64,000 nt of DNA. It comes from Bugula neritina (taxonomy: Eukaryota; Bryozoa; Gymnolaemata; Cheilostomatida; Bugulidae). This document shows positions 1 through 13,519 of the stretch, piece by piece (position 1 is the first letter of the stretch; each line of letters begins with the position of its first letter). The DNA is taken from positions 5,429,429 through 5,493,428 of the forward strand of contig OZ037769.1 of assembly GCA_964035545.1 (NCBI GenBank), given 5' to 3'. The notes beneath the pieces were generated by a model that saw only the letters and a program-made list of their open reading frames with translations, ran no database searches and was not told the origin of the DNA. The translations under genes were made by a program, and so were the position numbers.

Positions 1-396
1 AGCTTGTATTGTATGAAAAAAATTATTAATTATAATCATGAAGCTACTATAAGTTTGTACAAATGTATTCTTTTCTCCTAAACACCAGGCAACAAGTGAG
101 GAGCTAAATAGACTCTATTATATGCAGACATAAACACACCTCTGTATACCACTTATCCATTGGAAGAGAGTGGGTTATAGCCAGCCAGTTTCTGTGTACC
201 TCATAATCTGTAGATCTACTACAAAATCCATGCATTACCGATGAAAAGCATGCATTATGAGTCTTAAAAGTTTTAAGTGGAATAGGAAAAAACCTGTGAA
301 AATCCAGAAATTACATTTTGATTAAAATAATAATTTTGACTGAAAGCTGACTACAGATTAGCCTGATGAATTGACTTCTAGTTAGTTAACACTTAC

Positions 397-495
397 TACA
401 TGTTCACCATCAGTAGCTTAGTAAAACTCAGACAAGTGGCTACGCACACCAACAGCACATTTTCCTGCTTTGTCATATTCTCCCAGGACAATATT
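397..495 (-). other. Candidate further exon of the chitin synthase-like gene
   Basis: Minus strand: a pyrimidine-rich acceptor (tgtttgtcttttag) precedes 495, and a strong GTAAGT donor follows 397. Read in phase 2, as delivered by a splice at 2738, the 99 bases are open and contain VLLVCVATC, loosely like the start of the catalytic domain. In another frame the segment is also open from the acceptor and ends at a TAA at about 418, so it could instead be the last exon of a different reading. Neither reading can be settled by eye. Confidence 0.3.
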
Positions 496-3400
496 CTAAA
501 AGACAAACACCTTAGCCTTTAGAATCAACCCTGCTAATATCACTACATTTTAGTACTATATGTTGCTAAAAAGTGAAGACTTTTGATTGATTACTAGACA
601 ATAATACTACTTTAAAAACAAGCCATGTGTATTTCAAGTACAAGTTTTTTCTTCATCAATAGGAATGTCCTGGAAAAAAGTAAGCATGTATCAGATTGTT
701 TTAATAATAATAGAACAGAACAGTGCAATGAACAGAACAGTGAAATGAAGTGTTTCAAAATAAACCAGTGGCCTCGTCAAAAATTTAATTGTAATATTCA
801 GATATAATAAACATAATCACGATCATAATGATAATAATAATGTCCAATGATAATGACTAATGTCTAATGACTCACTCACTAGCCACAATCATGATCATTA
901 TCATTATGAAAATCAAATTCAATTTATGATAATATAATATCATTATTAATAACGATAGTGAAATTAAATATCCCCTTCAATATGATAAACAGCATGAGTA
1001 TCAGTATCACTACCGCTATGATTATCAGTATCACCAGCCTATGTAACACTAACTTACTCTAACTGTAAGTTCGGAAATTATTCACTTCAATTTTAAATCA
1101 TAAATCAAAATGTAGTCATTATGATTATCACGATGGCTAATAGTAATACTAATAAGTAATAGTAATACACAAAAATGAAAACTACCAAAGTTATTATAAT
1201 TACAATCAAATTCACCATCATCATAATTATTTGAAGTCATATAATTCGTATTGATTTCCACTTTATGATTATTAACATTATTATCAATAAAAAGTGTGCA
1301 CGTTGACACCGCAAGATGTTATTTATATTATTATTATACTACCAATGAATCTCGTTAGTAACTTTAATTGGATAGCGTGTATTAGCTGTATTAGCGAAAC
1401 AAATTAGATATTTTGTAATTGATAGATCTTTATTCTCTAGCTTTTGATTGGATATAATCGTAGTTTTTGTCTAATCAAACTTCATCTTATATATTATAAT
1501 ACTTGACGAGTGTTAAAGCTGCTCTCACTAAGGAGTTATCTTTCCATCAATCTTCACTCGCAGTTCATCTCGAATTAGCCGGTACCATTAATAAGGAGGT
1601 TTCTAGAATCATGGGCTTTTCTTGAGTTTCTATGAGAATTTTTTACTGTATGAAATATTTTGAGTCCTGCTAATAATTTGGAAGAGATAAAGTTTTGTCA
1701 TATGTTGAAGCGGAAGCATACACACTTAGTTCAAGACATTAAAGTTGTGTACCCAATGTGCTGAGCAGATGAGGCAGTTGGTATTGATATAATGGTATGC
1801 TAGCTGAAAAATTGCGTAAAACAGGAACGTTTATTACATAGAAAAATAACTAGTCATAACTAGAAGCCAAAATAAGGTTAGGTAGTGGAAAATTCAGGGT
1901 TTTTAATCTCCACCAATTTAACAGTGAAATATACCTGTAGTTTGTAGACTTTATATTTTGAACTGTTTATATACCAGAGTTTCGTGAATAAACTAAAATT
2001 TAGCAACAAGACATAAATTTTATATTACATTATGTGACTGATGTCTGAAACTGCATGCTTATATATTGTTGCGAGTTTATATTTTTATCAATACTTAGTC
2101 TTCGCTCCAAAAAAACTTAGTGACTGTATACAGTATATCATCTTGTCCAAATTGTATTTTATTAGAAAAACTTACTGCATAACATTTAAATTAAATAAAA
2201 TATTTTTATACAAGAGTATATCTCTCATGCCTGCTAAAACTTTATTAATAAATGTTTTGCAAGGCTTTAATAAATCCTATCATATACATGTGTTATAATT
2301 GTAACTAAGCCAATAATATTTAACCATGCTTTCTGGTTGGCTACTAAACTCAAGTTTTACCATACAGCAGAGTAGTTAAATCAAAATTGAAAATAAAAAC
2401 AAGTTACAATGGCTGACATACAAACTACCAACTACATATTCTTTTAATGCTGCATAAAAAAACCACAATAAATAGGCAATTTTTTATCATGCATTCAACC
2501 CTTCATATTACCCGATAATAATTACACTGTTTTAGGCAGACTTCCTTCACCGCCTCTTATAACACATGAGAAGATTACTCTATAAGCGTTGCTATATAAT
2601 AAGATTGTCTGACACATCATATCCCATAATCCAAAGTCTACACTTGGAGTTATCTTCCTCTAAAGTTTCAAGTATCCTGATTAGTCTCCTCTTCAGACTC
2701 TGAGTTCTTACAGCTTTTCCGGTTTATATAATTAAACCTGTAGGATTTACTGTGTTGTACAGGGCAGATTTTTGATCCAGGATTTATAGTCTTGTAAGCT
2801 GGACCGTAGGTTAAACTTGCGGATATAAGTGGTACTGAAAACTCTAGAGGTGATTCTAGACTACAAAGGAAAACAAAGATGGTAATATAATAACAAGTAA
2901 TAGTTTATATTTGCAAGTAAGTTAATGGTGTTGAGAGAAAATAGAGACCCATTAAGTTTACCTACATGTACTTTAGTGCACAACGGATTTAATTAATCTT
3001 ATCACTATGCTTTTCGTCAGCCTTGGTCTAGTATTTAGAGCAATGAACTAATAACAACAAGGCCAGTAAGACCATAAGTGATTGGCTAAGAAGTAAGACA
3101 AATCTTTAACCACTTTAAAAAGCTCACATCATTAGGAAATCTCACACTTCACAGGGATGATAAATTTAAACAAAATGTGAGTTTTTGTTATGATCAGAAT
3201 ATAGCAAACATGTCATGTATAACTATACTATTACTGTGAGGGTGGAAATATCGTGTCAATAAAGTAACATAACGAACATATTTAGACAAAAGTACTTCAT
3301 CATCTAACAGCAGAATACTACCTATTGGGATTAATTGAGAAGCACTACTATTGTCAGAAAGTCAAAGGAAAAGAAACTGGACATACCTCTGATGGCCAGT

Positions 3401-6400
3401 ATGGCAGTGGGAGAACAGAACAAGCTGACTAGAGTACCAGGCAGCTAGTAAGACGAGCAGCGTAATGCTCTCCGCAGACCACGGCTCGGGGCACTTTAGC
3501 AAAGGGGCCACGCTAGGAGCGGGTATTGCACACTCCAATGTTATTAGTAAGATACTAAGAGGCATAATAAGGCAGGCAGGCACTACGTAACCGAATCTGT
3601 AAAATACAATACAGAATGTCTCAATATGTGTAATCATTATTTTAAATGGCACAGTAAAATAACTCTAACAGCAAACATGTTTAAGGTTTGTTTACAAAAT
3701 ACTTTATAGAATTTTGCAGTTATTTTTATGTAATATGTTTTAGGCTAATATAACAATTAATAATTTCTTGATCAACTTACTTGGCAACGTTCCAATAACA
3801 GGCTGCTTTAGCTGCTAACAAAGTCACTACATTAGAGCAGAATATTGCCACAACACATGCTGTGAATGCTGACCCGTGCCCTGCCGGCAGCGTGGTGATG
3901 CGTGTATCTTCAACATGACTCACAAACTCCTGGTACACCTGTAATGTGAGTGGTAGAAACATCTCAATGTAAAAATTCTACACTGATATTTATTTCAAAA
4001 CAAAATGAAAATTTTACAATGCTAAATTTCAGACAACAATTTCAAAATTAAAATGTAATTAATGAGAAGTATATCAAAATTTGTTAAAAATGTATTATTA
4101 AGATTATAGCAACTAAATTTTCATGTTTGTTATTTATGCCTTATGGTATTAATATATTTGGCATAATTCAATATTATCATAACAAATCGTGTAATGCTGC
4201 TGTCACAAAATATTAGCTTTCAATTCTCTCTTAACTAAACTTGTGTAAAAGTTTATAAAAGAAAATACTTGAGCTTTGTTAATTTATGTCTAAGATAGAA
4301 TCAGCAGAGCTCCTTGAATGTTTAGATGTACTACATTTAATATACTGAATATAAAATGTGAGAAAAAATTTGACACAATTGTTAAAGCTTGCAGTAAAAA
4401 TGGAAATCAAAATGAATCTTAAAAGGTAAGGCATAGGCGACATATTGAAGAAAAGCCTGTGTTATTTTGCTACTGCACCCAAGTGTTAAAGTACATACTG
4501 ACCGAAATTGTTAGCCTGGTGTATCTGCCTCTAAGAATAATAGAGTCCAGTCTTTCTTTAGTTCTATTATATTGGGGAATATCATTGATGTCTTTGCTAT
4601 GGAGAAGTTGTCCTAGCATGAACTTTATCTCCGCCGTGGGCACCTGAAATGTAAGGAACATGGGTTATTTTTCAATATTCAAGGATAATAATTTAACTCA
4701 GTTGAAACTCTGCAATGAAGTAATGCCGTTTAATAACTGAGATACAAAAATAAAAACCAACTTAAATAATATTAATCTAACTCCATTTATTTCAATAAAG
4801 TTTAGCCTATGTACCATAGGAACAGGCGCTACATTTTGCGGAGGTATCCAAGACGGATCAAACTCTTTTTTCATATAAGTGTTTCTCCAGTCTAGAGTAA
4901 TGCCTTCAGGCAGCTCTTCAAATGTGCTGCCATGTTTTTCGTCTGTGTGTAGCAGATTGATTAATTTGACTTTCAGATCTCCGGCGGTCTCATTCCAACT
5001 ACCTGAGAGAAGAAAAAACTAGAAGCTACATCACACTATAAACTACTGTAAGTATATAAACATATAGATTAAACATATAGTACAAGTATATATATTTGCT
5101 GTAACTTATAGACACTATATAATATAACATAATATACTCGTATGTATGACTTTATAACATTCAGAAGCATTTCAATGTTAACTGATTTCTTAGTTACATT
5201 TTGACTATCAGCAATTTATTATCAGTAACAGTATTTTAGCATGTCTATCAACAATACTATCAAGTACTGCAGCCATTATAATGTGATATTTGTCGCCTTT
5301 CACCGTCATGTCCTGATCGGGTGGCATGTGAGATGATTATTTAAATTTTATCAGTTAACCTAAATTTTATGTGCACACAATATTATTATTGTGAAGTTAC
5401 TTCATATTCCATAGAATAATTTCTTGGTTTTGAGAATTAAATTCAACTATTGTGTAGAATAGGAAACATTGAAACCTGTTTTTAAAACTAGTGATGCACA
5501 AAAATTATTAATATATAAAAAAACACGACTCAAAATTGATATATTAACTAGAAATAGCAATAGTTTGCAATAGAAAACACTGCTTATAACTTGTTATACA
5601 CTTTGCATAGAAAATTTAAAGAGCTGATATTTACCTGCATGCAACTTGGTGCACGCAGATTCAACCTTGACATAGTCTGGTACTAAGACTAGGAGACACA
5701 GTGCAAACCATAGACCTCTCCAAAAGGGAAGGATTAACCCTGCTCTGTGCTTTGAACGATTCAGCTCCTTCTTAAAGCTTACAAGAGGTAAATGTTTGCC
5801 AAGTACCTCTACATCTCTCTCAATGTAGGAATCCAGCCAATAGAATGGCACCAAAAAAATGGTGGCAATTATTAAAAGTGAATCTACAATGTAAATTATG
5901 TCATACATTGATCTATAGAATGGAAGTAATACTTTTCTCATGAAACTACTATTTAGAAAAAGAGATGATATGTGATTGGCTAGGAACAATGCATAAGTTG
6001 CAAAACAACTGTGGCTGTACTAATTTGTACAAACTCCTCTAAATATATTTTAGAACAAAAGTAGCAAATTTATAATGACAATTATTGTTTGTAAATGTAG
6101 AGAGATTGAAAATATAATTCCCTATATCATTTTATATAACAAATCTCTTTACTAAAAATATTAAATACATTTAATTGCATGAATTCAGAATTAAAAAAGT
6201 TATTATTACCGTGAACTAAATTTATATTTTACATTTCACAAACTAACAATTTTGTTTATGTATTATTACCCACCATATTATTATGTTGACTACAGTTTGC
6301 TAGATCAGGATTACAATGATAACATGTACGGGCATATCCAAGTTGCAGCAGAATTAAGCCTTTGTCTGATCTTTTAAATTAAATTCCGTACAAGGGCATT

Positions 6401-9287
6401 ATTATGGCGAAAGAAAAAACAGATGATGTAGGACCACCTAATACGTATGTACTCACTAATTGCACTTAGCCAGTACATGTGGTAACTGGAAAGTGCATAT
6501 GACAAGTGCATGTGGTAACTATGGATGGTAAGTGCATATAGTAAGTGTGTATGGTAAGTAAAACTAATCAGCAAATACTTTACCAAGATTAGGCGACGTC
6601 CAGACTATTGATTGCCTTTGGAGAGAACCGTCATCTCTAGGAGTAAAGGAAGTTGTGGTGAAGTCGTGTAACGTGCAGATTCCCAGTGACATCATTTGCA
6701 GAAAGCAGGTGGTAAGCAACGACTTTACCTCTAAAATCGTTTCAAGAGAAATTACCAATGCATGTGTAGCAAGATAATTGTTGTGTAACTTGGAGGTAAT
6801 TCATTGTGAATGGTAGTTCATAAAATCTCACGCAAGTTTATAGTCGCCATCCCTCTGAGAAGGTAGTATTTCAAATTTTCTAATGTTTGTCGAAGTCATA
6901 AAATGACAGAATATGTTTTTATTTAGTTGTCTACTGTACTATTACAATATTGTGCATCACATAGTGTGTTTATTTTAATAAAGTATTCTACATTGTGTCA
7001 ATTATTATGTTATTATATTGTAAGTTATGTATTATATCTGTTCTAAAACTATTATCGCTTCTGTGAGAAACCCCTGATGGAAAGGGTTTTTAGTTAAATC
7101 AGGCTAAGGATTTATTCAGATAAAGCACAGAAGCAATTATGACTGGATGCTCTTCCTAACACTACCAATTGCCTTTGTAGGGGTTCGAACCTATGACTTC
7201 GTGTTTACTAGGCAAACGCTCTAACCCCTAGACCTCGACTGCTCCAAATGGCAGTTCATACTAGTCAATTAATTTCCTGTCCATTAGCCTTCACGATTAT
7301 AAATCATAAAAAGTCAACCATTTCTCAATTTTATCACTATAACTTCTTGAGCATTGTCTACACATATAACATTATGTATCTTTCACCAGTCTTGTAATTT
7401 GATTTACTCTGGAGTCTAATTTACTCTTAATTGATTTCCAGGCACTGTAAGCCTGCATATATTATACAATAGAAGATAACTCAGAGTCATCAGTTTTGAT
7501 GCCAAGAAAACTTTCATCATTGCTAAACCATAATTTAGACTTACTAATATGCTTATCCGGGAGAGTTGGACTGAGAAAGGTTTTGCATAGTAAGGGGAGA
7601 AACCCGAAACTGTTAATGAGAAGACAACCCCTGATTAGATCAACTTGTGGAAGAATACGGAACAGGAGCAGACAAATTCCCACTGTGGAAAGGCTTGATG
7701 AAGCCAACACCTGAAATACAGAAGCAAATTTAAGTTCATTTAAAATTAGTCTCAATAATGTAATTTTATTATAATTAAAATTTGCACTGTCAACACAATT
7801 ATTTTATTATATATATATATATATATATATAGATAATTATAGGCACATTATATTATGTTTTAGTCATTTAGTGGTGTACATTGGCAAACTCCGGATAGGA
7901 AAAAGCTGCAAAAATCATTACGCCAAGTATAAACAGGCAAAATCTTCAAGTTACTTTTAATCATTATCCTAGTCACTTTACAATTAAGCTAGGAGTCATT
8001 TTTCAGAGCTAAAGTGTCTAATATTTAAAACTAGTTTTATCATGCAGGTCATGTTGGTGCATCCAACGCTTACAAAACATAATAATATATTATTATGTGT
8101 TATATGTTATACACATGTTAATATACTTAATTATGGATAACTAAGTATAACATCGTAAATTAAATCAAATGTACAATCTATAATTTTACAAATCAAATTA
8201 TTGATACGGGAATAATTCAAAATTTGATCAGCTATTGCAGGGACTTTACCAAAACTGCCCTCTAATATATACATATGACTCATACCCAGACTAAAACAGC
8301 TCCTTTTGGCCAGCACTGGTTGTAGACTTGGCAGGAAAGACACAGGTGTTTCACCATGTTGACCACCTCTAGAGACGCAAGGCATACGATCAAATAGGTC
8401 AATGCATTAGATTTGCTTGAGGTCTAAAATATAATTTCAGAGTGAAATAAATTTATATAATGCAATGTTCACTGTCTACTAAAAATATGATGTTAGAAGT
8501 TAACATGCAATTAATCAGCAAAACTTGCATTTTATTTGTTATGTTTATTCTATTGGTTTCAGACAAAAACCAATCAATTTCCTAAAATGGTTAATTCTTT
8601 GTGCCACTTGGTACTTTGTGTATCAGTACAAAGCTTGGTGTTTACTGGTTTCAACCAATATATTGAACCATTAAAATAGATTACATAATACAACATAATA
8701 GTGTTTATAAACTATTATGTAAGAATAAACGGAAATACTTTATCTACCTTTGTTAGACATTCAGCTTTCCTATATTATATTATAATTTTTGTGGTATAAA
8801 TATAGACAAATTAGGCTGAAATAATAAATTCTGACTCTCTAATGATGCGAGTTCTCAATGACCTTAAAGGCAAGGTTAACATTAAAAGTTGTATTTTCAT
8901 GTATAATTACATGCTTTCATTCCTAGTGGTTTCAGAGCATTAATTAAAGACATGTATACTATAAAGACATTACAAGTATGCAAAAATTATCAAAATATTG
9001 AATTAGTAACGAAAATAATAATATAGAAAAGTGCTAAAACTTCTCTAAAACGCTGTCAACAGCCTTACCTGAGACATCTGGCTGCAGAGTGAGGAGTTGG
9101 TTGTTAAAATAAGAACACTAAGAGTAGAAATTATGCCACATCCCAAGACTAGTAGAAACAGCACACTGCCAACCACTTTTCTAAAAGGTTTCATGCTGTC
9201 AGGTAACCTTTGACTGTCAGAAAAAGTAGTATGCATGTTAGTGTTGTCGCTGGGTATAACGTAGACAACCTGCAAAGGTTCTCCCAT
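397..9287 (-). CDS. Chitin synthase-like multi-pass membrane protein, N-terminal half (partial or truncated)
   Basis: Joined minus-strand exons, in order: 9287-9069, 7710-7545, 6730-6584, 5979-5635, 5002-4815, 4643-4503, 3938-3781, 3596-3387 and 2860-2738, with a possible further exon at 495-397. All have GT-AG borders and matching phases. The protein begins MGEPLQVV. It has a membrane span in exon 1, a second span followed by the block RILPQVDLIRG in exon 2 that matches the 'LP.lDvvrg' segment of animal chitin synthases, a 'VP..WLDSY' block in exon 4 and three or more spans in exons 7-8 ending near a conserved Cys/Pro-rich loop. This is the order seen in the membrane half that precedes the catalytic domain. 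I see no CATMWHE, EDR or QRRRW motif in the window. If exon 9 is read through, it stops at 2668 and gives about 588 residues, lacking catalysis. If it splices at 2738, the gene runs on towards the left edge. Family assignment is from remembered motifs, so moderately sure. Confidence 0.65.
498..2667. other. Gene-free stretch with degenerate (GAT/TAATAA)-type simple repeats
   Basis: Very AT-rich. About 800-1340 is a degenerate mix of ATAATGATAATAA-like words on both strands. Short reading frames here show no splice logic or recognisable protein. This would be intronic if the upstream gene continues left. Confidence 0.5.
7061..7245 (-). mobile_element. tRNA-Thr-derived SINE, copy 1
   Basis: Lies in the intron between chitin synthase-like exons 2 and 3, reverse orientation. 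It has the tRNA-like head (gcgtttgcctagtaaacacg, then gggttcgaacc), the shared body with 'gttaggaagagcatccagtcataattg', and the tail 'catcaggggtttctcacag'. A tail-only fragment (tttatagtcgccatccctctgagaa) sits nearby at about 6838-6863. Confidence 0.85.
7808..7832. repeat. (TA)n microsatellite
   Basis: A run of about twelve TA dinucleotides inside an intron of the chitin synthase-like gene. Confidence 0.9.
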
Positions 9288-9703
9288 AACAAACTAGAAT
9301 AGGATTGCAGTAAGAGTGTTTCTGGTACACCTCTCAAAGCCCAACTGGCAAAGCCTAACTCGGAGACAAAAAGCTCAAGTGCTAAATCTATTGAATCTGA
9401 GTGAGATTAAAGCAAATGCTGATCAGCTTTAAGGGATTGGCTGAAGCCGACCAATGAGGCTGGCCGACTCAACAAGTTTAAAGCCATTATCTCAGATCTC
9501 TTCAGACAAGTATTCGTCTCTAGGCAATGGGTTAATTAGAAATCATTTTATATCTCATTACCATTACATAAGATTACATGATGGTTATGTAACTGCAGCT
9601 CAGCTTGATTGTGTGGTTATTTTTGATGGATCCGTCAAGAGTTGACTTGAGACTTCTGAACAATAAAGACACCACATGCTCAAGTAAGTTTAAGCGGTAC
9701 TTA

Positions 9704-9761
9704 TAGATATGATACTACATCGTAGATATGATACTACATCATAGATATGATACTACATCAT
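9704..9761. repeat. 19-bp tandem repeat, 3 copies
   Basis: Three near-perfect consecutive copies of tagatatgatactacatca, about 420 bp upstream of the first exon of the divergently placed minus-strand gene. Confidence 0.9.
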
Positions 9762-10439
9762 ACATGAGCATTGAATTTATTGTTGAAGAATTCCCGACAC
9801 ACTTCATTCATTTAGTATTAAAGTACCAGTACTTATAGATCTTAGCTATCGTCTATATTCTATGCAGACTGAGGGTTGCATGCTCAAACAATTTTGTTTT
9901 ATAATAATTTTTTTGTTTAAACTTTCAAGCTATCTCAGTGAGTGATAAAGCTGTGTGTTGCAACAGCTACTAATAGCGTGCAATGAAAGTCATCAATAAT
10001 TACTAATAATTCTATAATACCTTCAGAGCCTACTGAAAACTTAATGATCAGCAAGCAATCAGAAATTCCAAATTAATTCAAGGCATATTTGTACAAAATT
10101 TGTTTAAAACAAAATTGTTTACTCATAAAACCATTGAAAAGTCCGTAGATTACAGCTAAGATATATTATATAGATTTTTATTACTACATAAATAAAGTGT
10201 ACCAGGGATTCTTTAACAACTGATTATAGATACAGAATGAGCAGAACTGTAAAATATATGTATATACTGTGGAACTCCATCTCCATCTTGTATGTCGAAA
10301 GCTACTGGCATATAACGTCTTTCCAGCCTATGTATGGGTACTGTACAACTTTGATAATTAGTTATGTTTACATGAAGAGGGATGAAACATTAAAAAATGT
10401 TTAACCTAGAAACTTTTAACCTACAATATAAATATACCT

Positions 10440-10740
10440 ACTATACCTATAGACTATAATATAAATAGAATGTACAGAATATATAATATAGATAGAATGT
10501 GTAGACTACAATATAGATGGAATATGTAGACTATACTATAAATAGAATGCATAGACTGTAATATAGATATAATACATAGACTGTAATATAAATAGAATAC
10601 ATAGACTGTAATATAAATAGAATACATAGACTGCAATATAGATATAATACGTATATAGGTTACAATATAACTATAATAGTATATAGGTTACAAATATAAA
10701 TAGAATATGTAGACTGTAATAAAAATAGAATGCGTAGATT
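10440..10740. repeat. About 25-bp degenerate tandem repeat
   Basis: Roughly a dozen degenerate copies of atagactgtaatataaatag plus a few bases. The array creates a chance open frame on the minus strand whose repetitive Tyr/Ile/Leu translation is not a protein. Confidence 0.85.
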
Positions 10741-11399
10741 GTACAGCCAGTGAACTCCATTATGCTTTTCTCCCATTGACAGAGTATACACTGCATATTC
10801 AGCAACCCACATGGGGTAGTATTATTTTTTATTGAAATACAAAACCTATTTATTATATTGGAGCACTGTAACGTAGTCTGCTATAACTATAGTCTATACT
10901 ATAGTTTGTAGTTTAGTATAATAGAGTGCAAAGGTCAGCTACTACGGCAGTTTATAGTGCAATGAATCAGTACTGGCTTGGAAACCACTCTGTAACATTT
11001 GTATCTGCATTAATAATATTATATAGTTAGTAATGCAGCACAAGAATATCAAGATATTCAATAATATAAAAGTATTGCAAGACCTTTAAGTACCCCAATA
11101 ATATAGTTACATATAATATTTTCATATTATTTAACAATATAATGTTAATAGAAACTCACCAGCTTAGTAAATCAACTGTTTATGGCTCATCTCACGTCCT
11201 GAATTTAAACTATTAATAAACAACTACCAACCTGAACCTCCATGGAACCACAATCTCAAGATTATGCAATTTTATTTAAGTTTGAGGTTTGTATAGGTTT
11301 GTGTAATGAGCATAACATTCTTAGTAGGCTAGAGATGATCGAACTGTTTATAATATGATGGAGTATAGACCCACAGTTACTAAATTACTGGCTCTGTAT

Positions 11400-11582
11400 C
11401 ACATATACTAGAGTACTAGACTCTATAGTATATGTATCACATATACTATATACTATATATATAGTATATGTATCAGATATACTATATATATAGTATATAT
11501 GTGATACATATACTATATATATATAGTATATGTGATACATATAGTATATATATAGTATATGTGATACATATACGTGATAGTA
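11400..11582. repeat. Palindromic TATA/GTGATACATATAC repeat
   Basis: Several overlapping inverted repeats built from tatatagtatatgtgatacatatac-like words. The tract can fold on itself along nearly its whole length. Confidence 0.8.
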
Positions 11583-13278
11583 TAACAGGGGGTTATAGTT
11601 TAATGGTATAGACTATAGACTATACTCTGTAATCTATAGCAATAGAAATAGCTTGAAGCAACACCAACTTGGTGGACACTGAGTGTTGTGATTGGAGTTT
11701 GAAGTTCGGACACAGAAGTGTTTACAAATACTGCATTCAGTCACCCCCAACTCGGTGCTACTTTTAATGATTTCCTAAAGCAATAGAATCTTTATGATTA
11801 CATAAAAATCAGGAGAGTAAATAAGCAGAAACCTCCAAGTGTTCAATTCAACTTCTATAATATAATACTATATAATTCATATTAATTAAGTAAAGTAGTA
11901 AGTGTACCCATGGCATTATAGTTCTAGTAGTAGGCTTATAATGCCTGCCTAGTATTTAAATATCTCTACCCACATCCTAACCAATATTGGGGACATATAG
12001 AAATTCAATCATTAAAAATGCCGCATCAGTGAGTTCCTTTGACAACCTTCATTCAGTATTGAGTATAAGCTTCAACAAATTTGAGTTTAAAAAGTTGGAA
12101 TGAATTTGAAGCCTAAACTTCCACAACTGTAAACAAATTATTGAAATAAAAAGTCACTGATTGAAAAGTGATTTTGACAATTTTATGAAAGCTTTATAAT
12201 TAATTGCTTTATAACTAATTAATTTAACTATTATAAGAATTAAATTAATTGCAATTTATGCAGCTCAATAGTAACATTGGCAATTATTATTATTATAGCA
12301 AAACTGTTAATGTAACGTAAACGTTATCTGTATGCTACCAAATGTGTAAGAAAAAAATATAAAATCAACAATTTTGAAATTCATCAGAGCATAAAATGTG
12401 AGTATAAATCATCATACATGATGAGAATGTATCACCTAGTCTTTTAGAGAAATTATAGATTACATAATAGGATATGGTCATGGGGGGGGGGGGTTATCCT
12501 GCCTTTCTAAATATTATTCCTTCTGAAAAACTCTTCCCAATGCAGATAAATTGCTGGTAAGTAATGGCAAGCATAGCAGATGCTTTGATTGAAATGCGAC
12601 ATGCATACATATACAACTGGTACATATAGTTAAAAACTGCACAGACCCATAGTTTCCCTTAGCAGAGATTTCTAATTATCAGCTTGGAATTTGATGGGCT
12701 CAATTATTGAGCAGACAACTTTCTTTGGCATGGCTTGTTAGGACGAGTAGAACAAATATTGCCGAAAACAAAAAAAGGCCTACATATTATACAGCTAACT
12801 TAAATGAATGTTACTTCCAGTTGGAAAAAATATAGCACAATTGAATTTATTTATGCTTCAAGATTTGTTCAGGATAAGGTGAAATAGTTATTTAGATTTC
12901 AACAGTATTCACTGTCATCATACTAACAGTGTCTACCTAGGACCCTAAGTAAATCAAAAGGGGTAGAAGAGAAGCTTTCAATAACAAAAACAGTAAGGTA
13001 AGGTTCAGTCTGTTGAGCTTTCCTAAACTCTGCATGTGGCTTCCTCTGATTGGGTTAAAATTTAAAGAATGAAAGCTATAGCAAATTCACCAAACTGTAG
13101 TCTGATGCAATAAATAATTTCATCAGCAAATCAGTGAATAGACAATAACTATATAACTGTGATAAACAACCTCTAATGATGAATTGATACCATAGTCAAT
13201 ACGATAACTACCACCCAGCATATGCTGTTCACCCTTGTTCTAATCGCGCTTTATTGTTTACTAATATGAGTTGCGTGA

Positions 13279-13348
13279 TTCAACTGGGAATTTCCAGAAA
13301 CAACTAGACGTGTTCTTACGAATAACACGTGTACGGACTGCCTATAAA
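13279..13348 (+). promoter_or_regulatory. Probable heat-shock-type promoter: TATA box and HSE-like site
   Basis: A good TATA box (TATAAAA) lies at about 13342-13348, roughly 175 bp before the start codon of the small heat-shock protein gene. About 50 bp further upstream is TTCCAGAA (13292-13299), a tail-to-tail pair of heat-shock-element half sites, next to further GAA/TTC words that are less regularly spaced. The HSE call is an inference from one good pair plus the identity of the gene. Confidence 0.45.
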
Positions 13349-13519
13349 AAGCCGCGACCAGGCAAACGGGCATCAATTTTACTACGGAGATCGTAGTGGA
13401 CACACGGATTTAGTAAACTACTACGTAATTCACTGAAAAGGGTTGACTGTGTATCGCAGAGAGTAGTAGTAGAGACCAATACATTTGAGGCCAGTGGGTA
13501 AGGAACGAAGCCAGGCAAG

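Larger units (their letters stand above)
9288..13519. other. Intergenic region between the chitin synthase-like and sHSP genes
   Basis: The region holds a 19-bp tandem repeat (9704-9761), a 25-bp tandem repeat (10440-10740), a palindromic TATA-rich tract (11400-11580), a G run (about 12481-12493) and the sHSP promoter at its right end. I see no splice-consistent coding exon. The left end must hold the chitin synthase-like promoter, but no clear motif is visible. Confidence 0.5.

Noticed and set aside
8131-8385. Minus-strand open frame of 84 codons, with a core resembling 'caacatggtgaaac' of primate Alu
   Set aside because: Lies in an intron whose flanking exons already join in phase. No paired splice sites found, and the Alu-like word is short and isolated.
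10454-10636. Minus-strand Tyr/Ile/Leu/Ser-rich frame
   Set aside because: Translation of the 25-bp tandem repeat.
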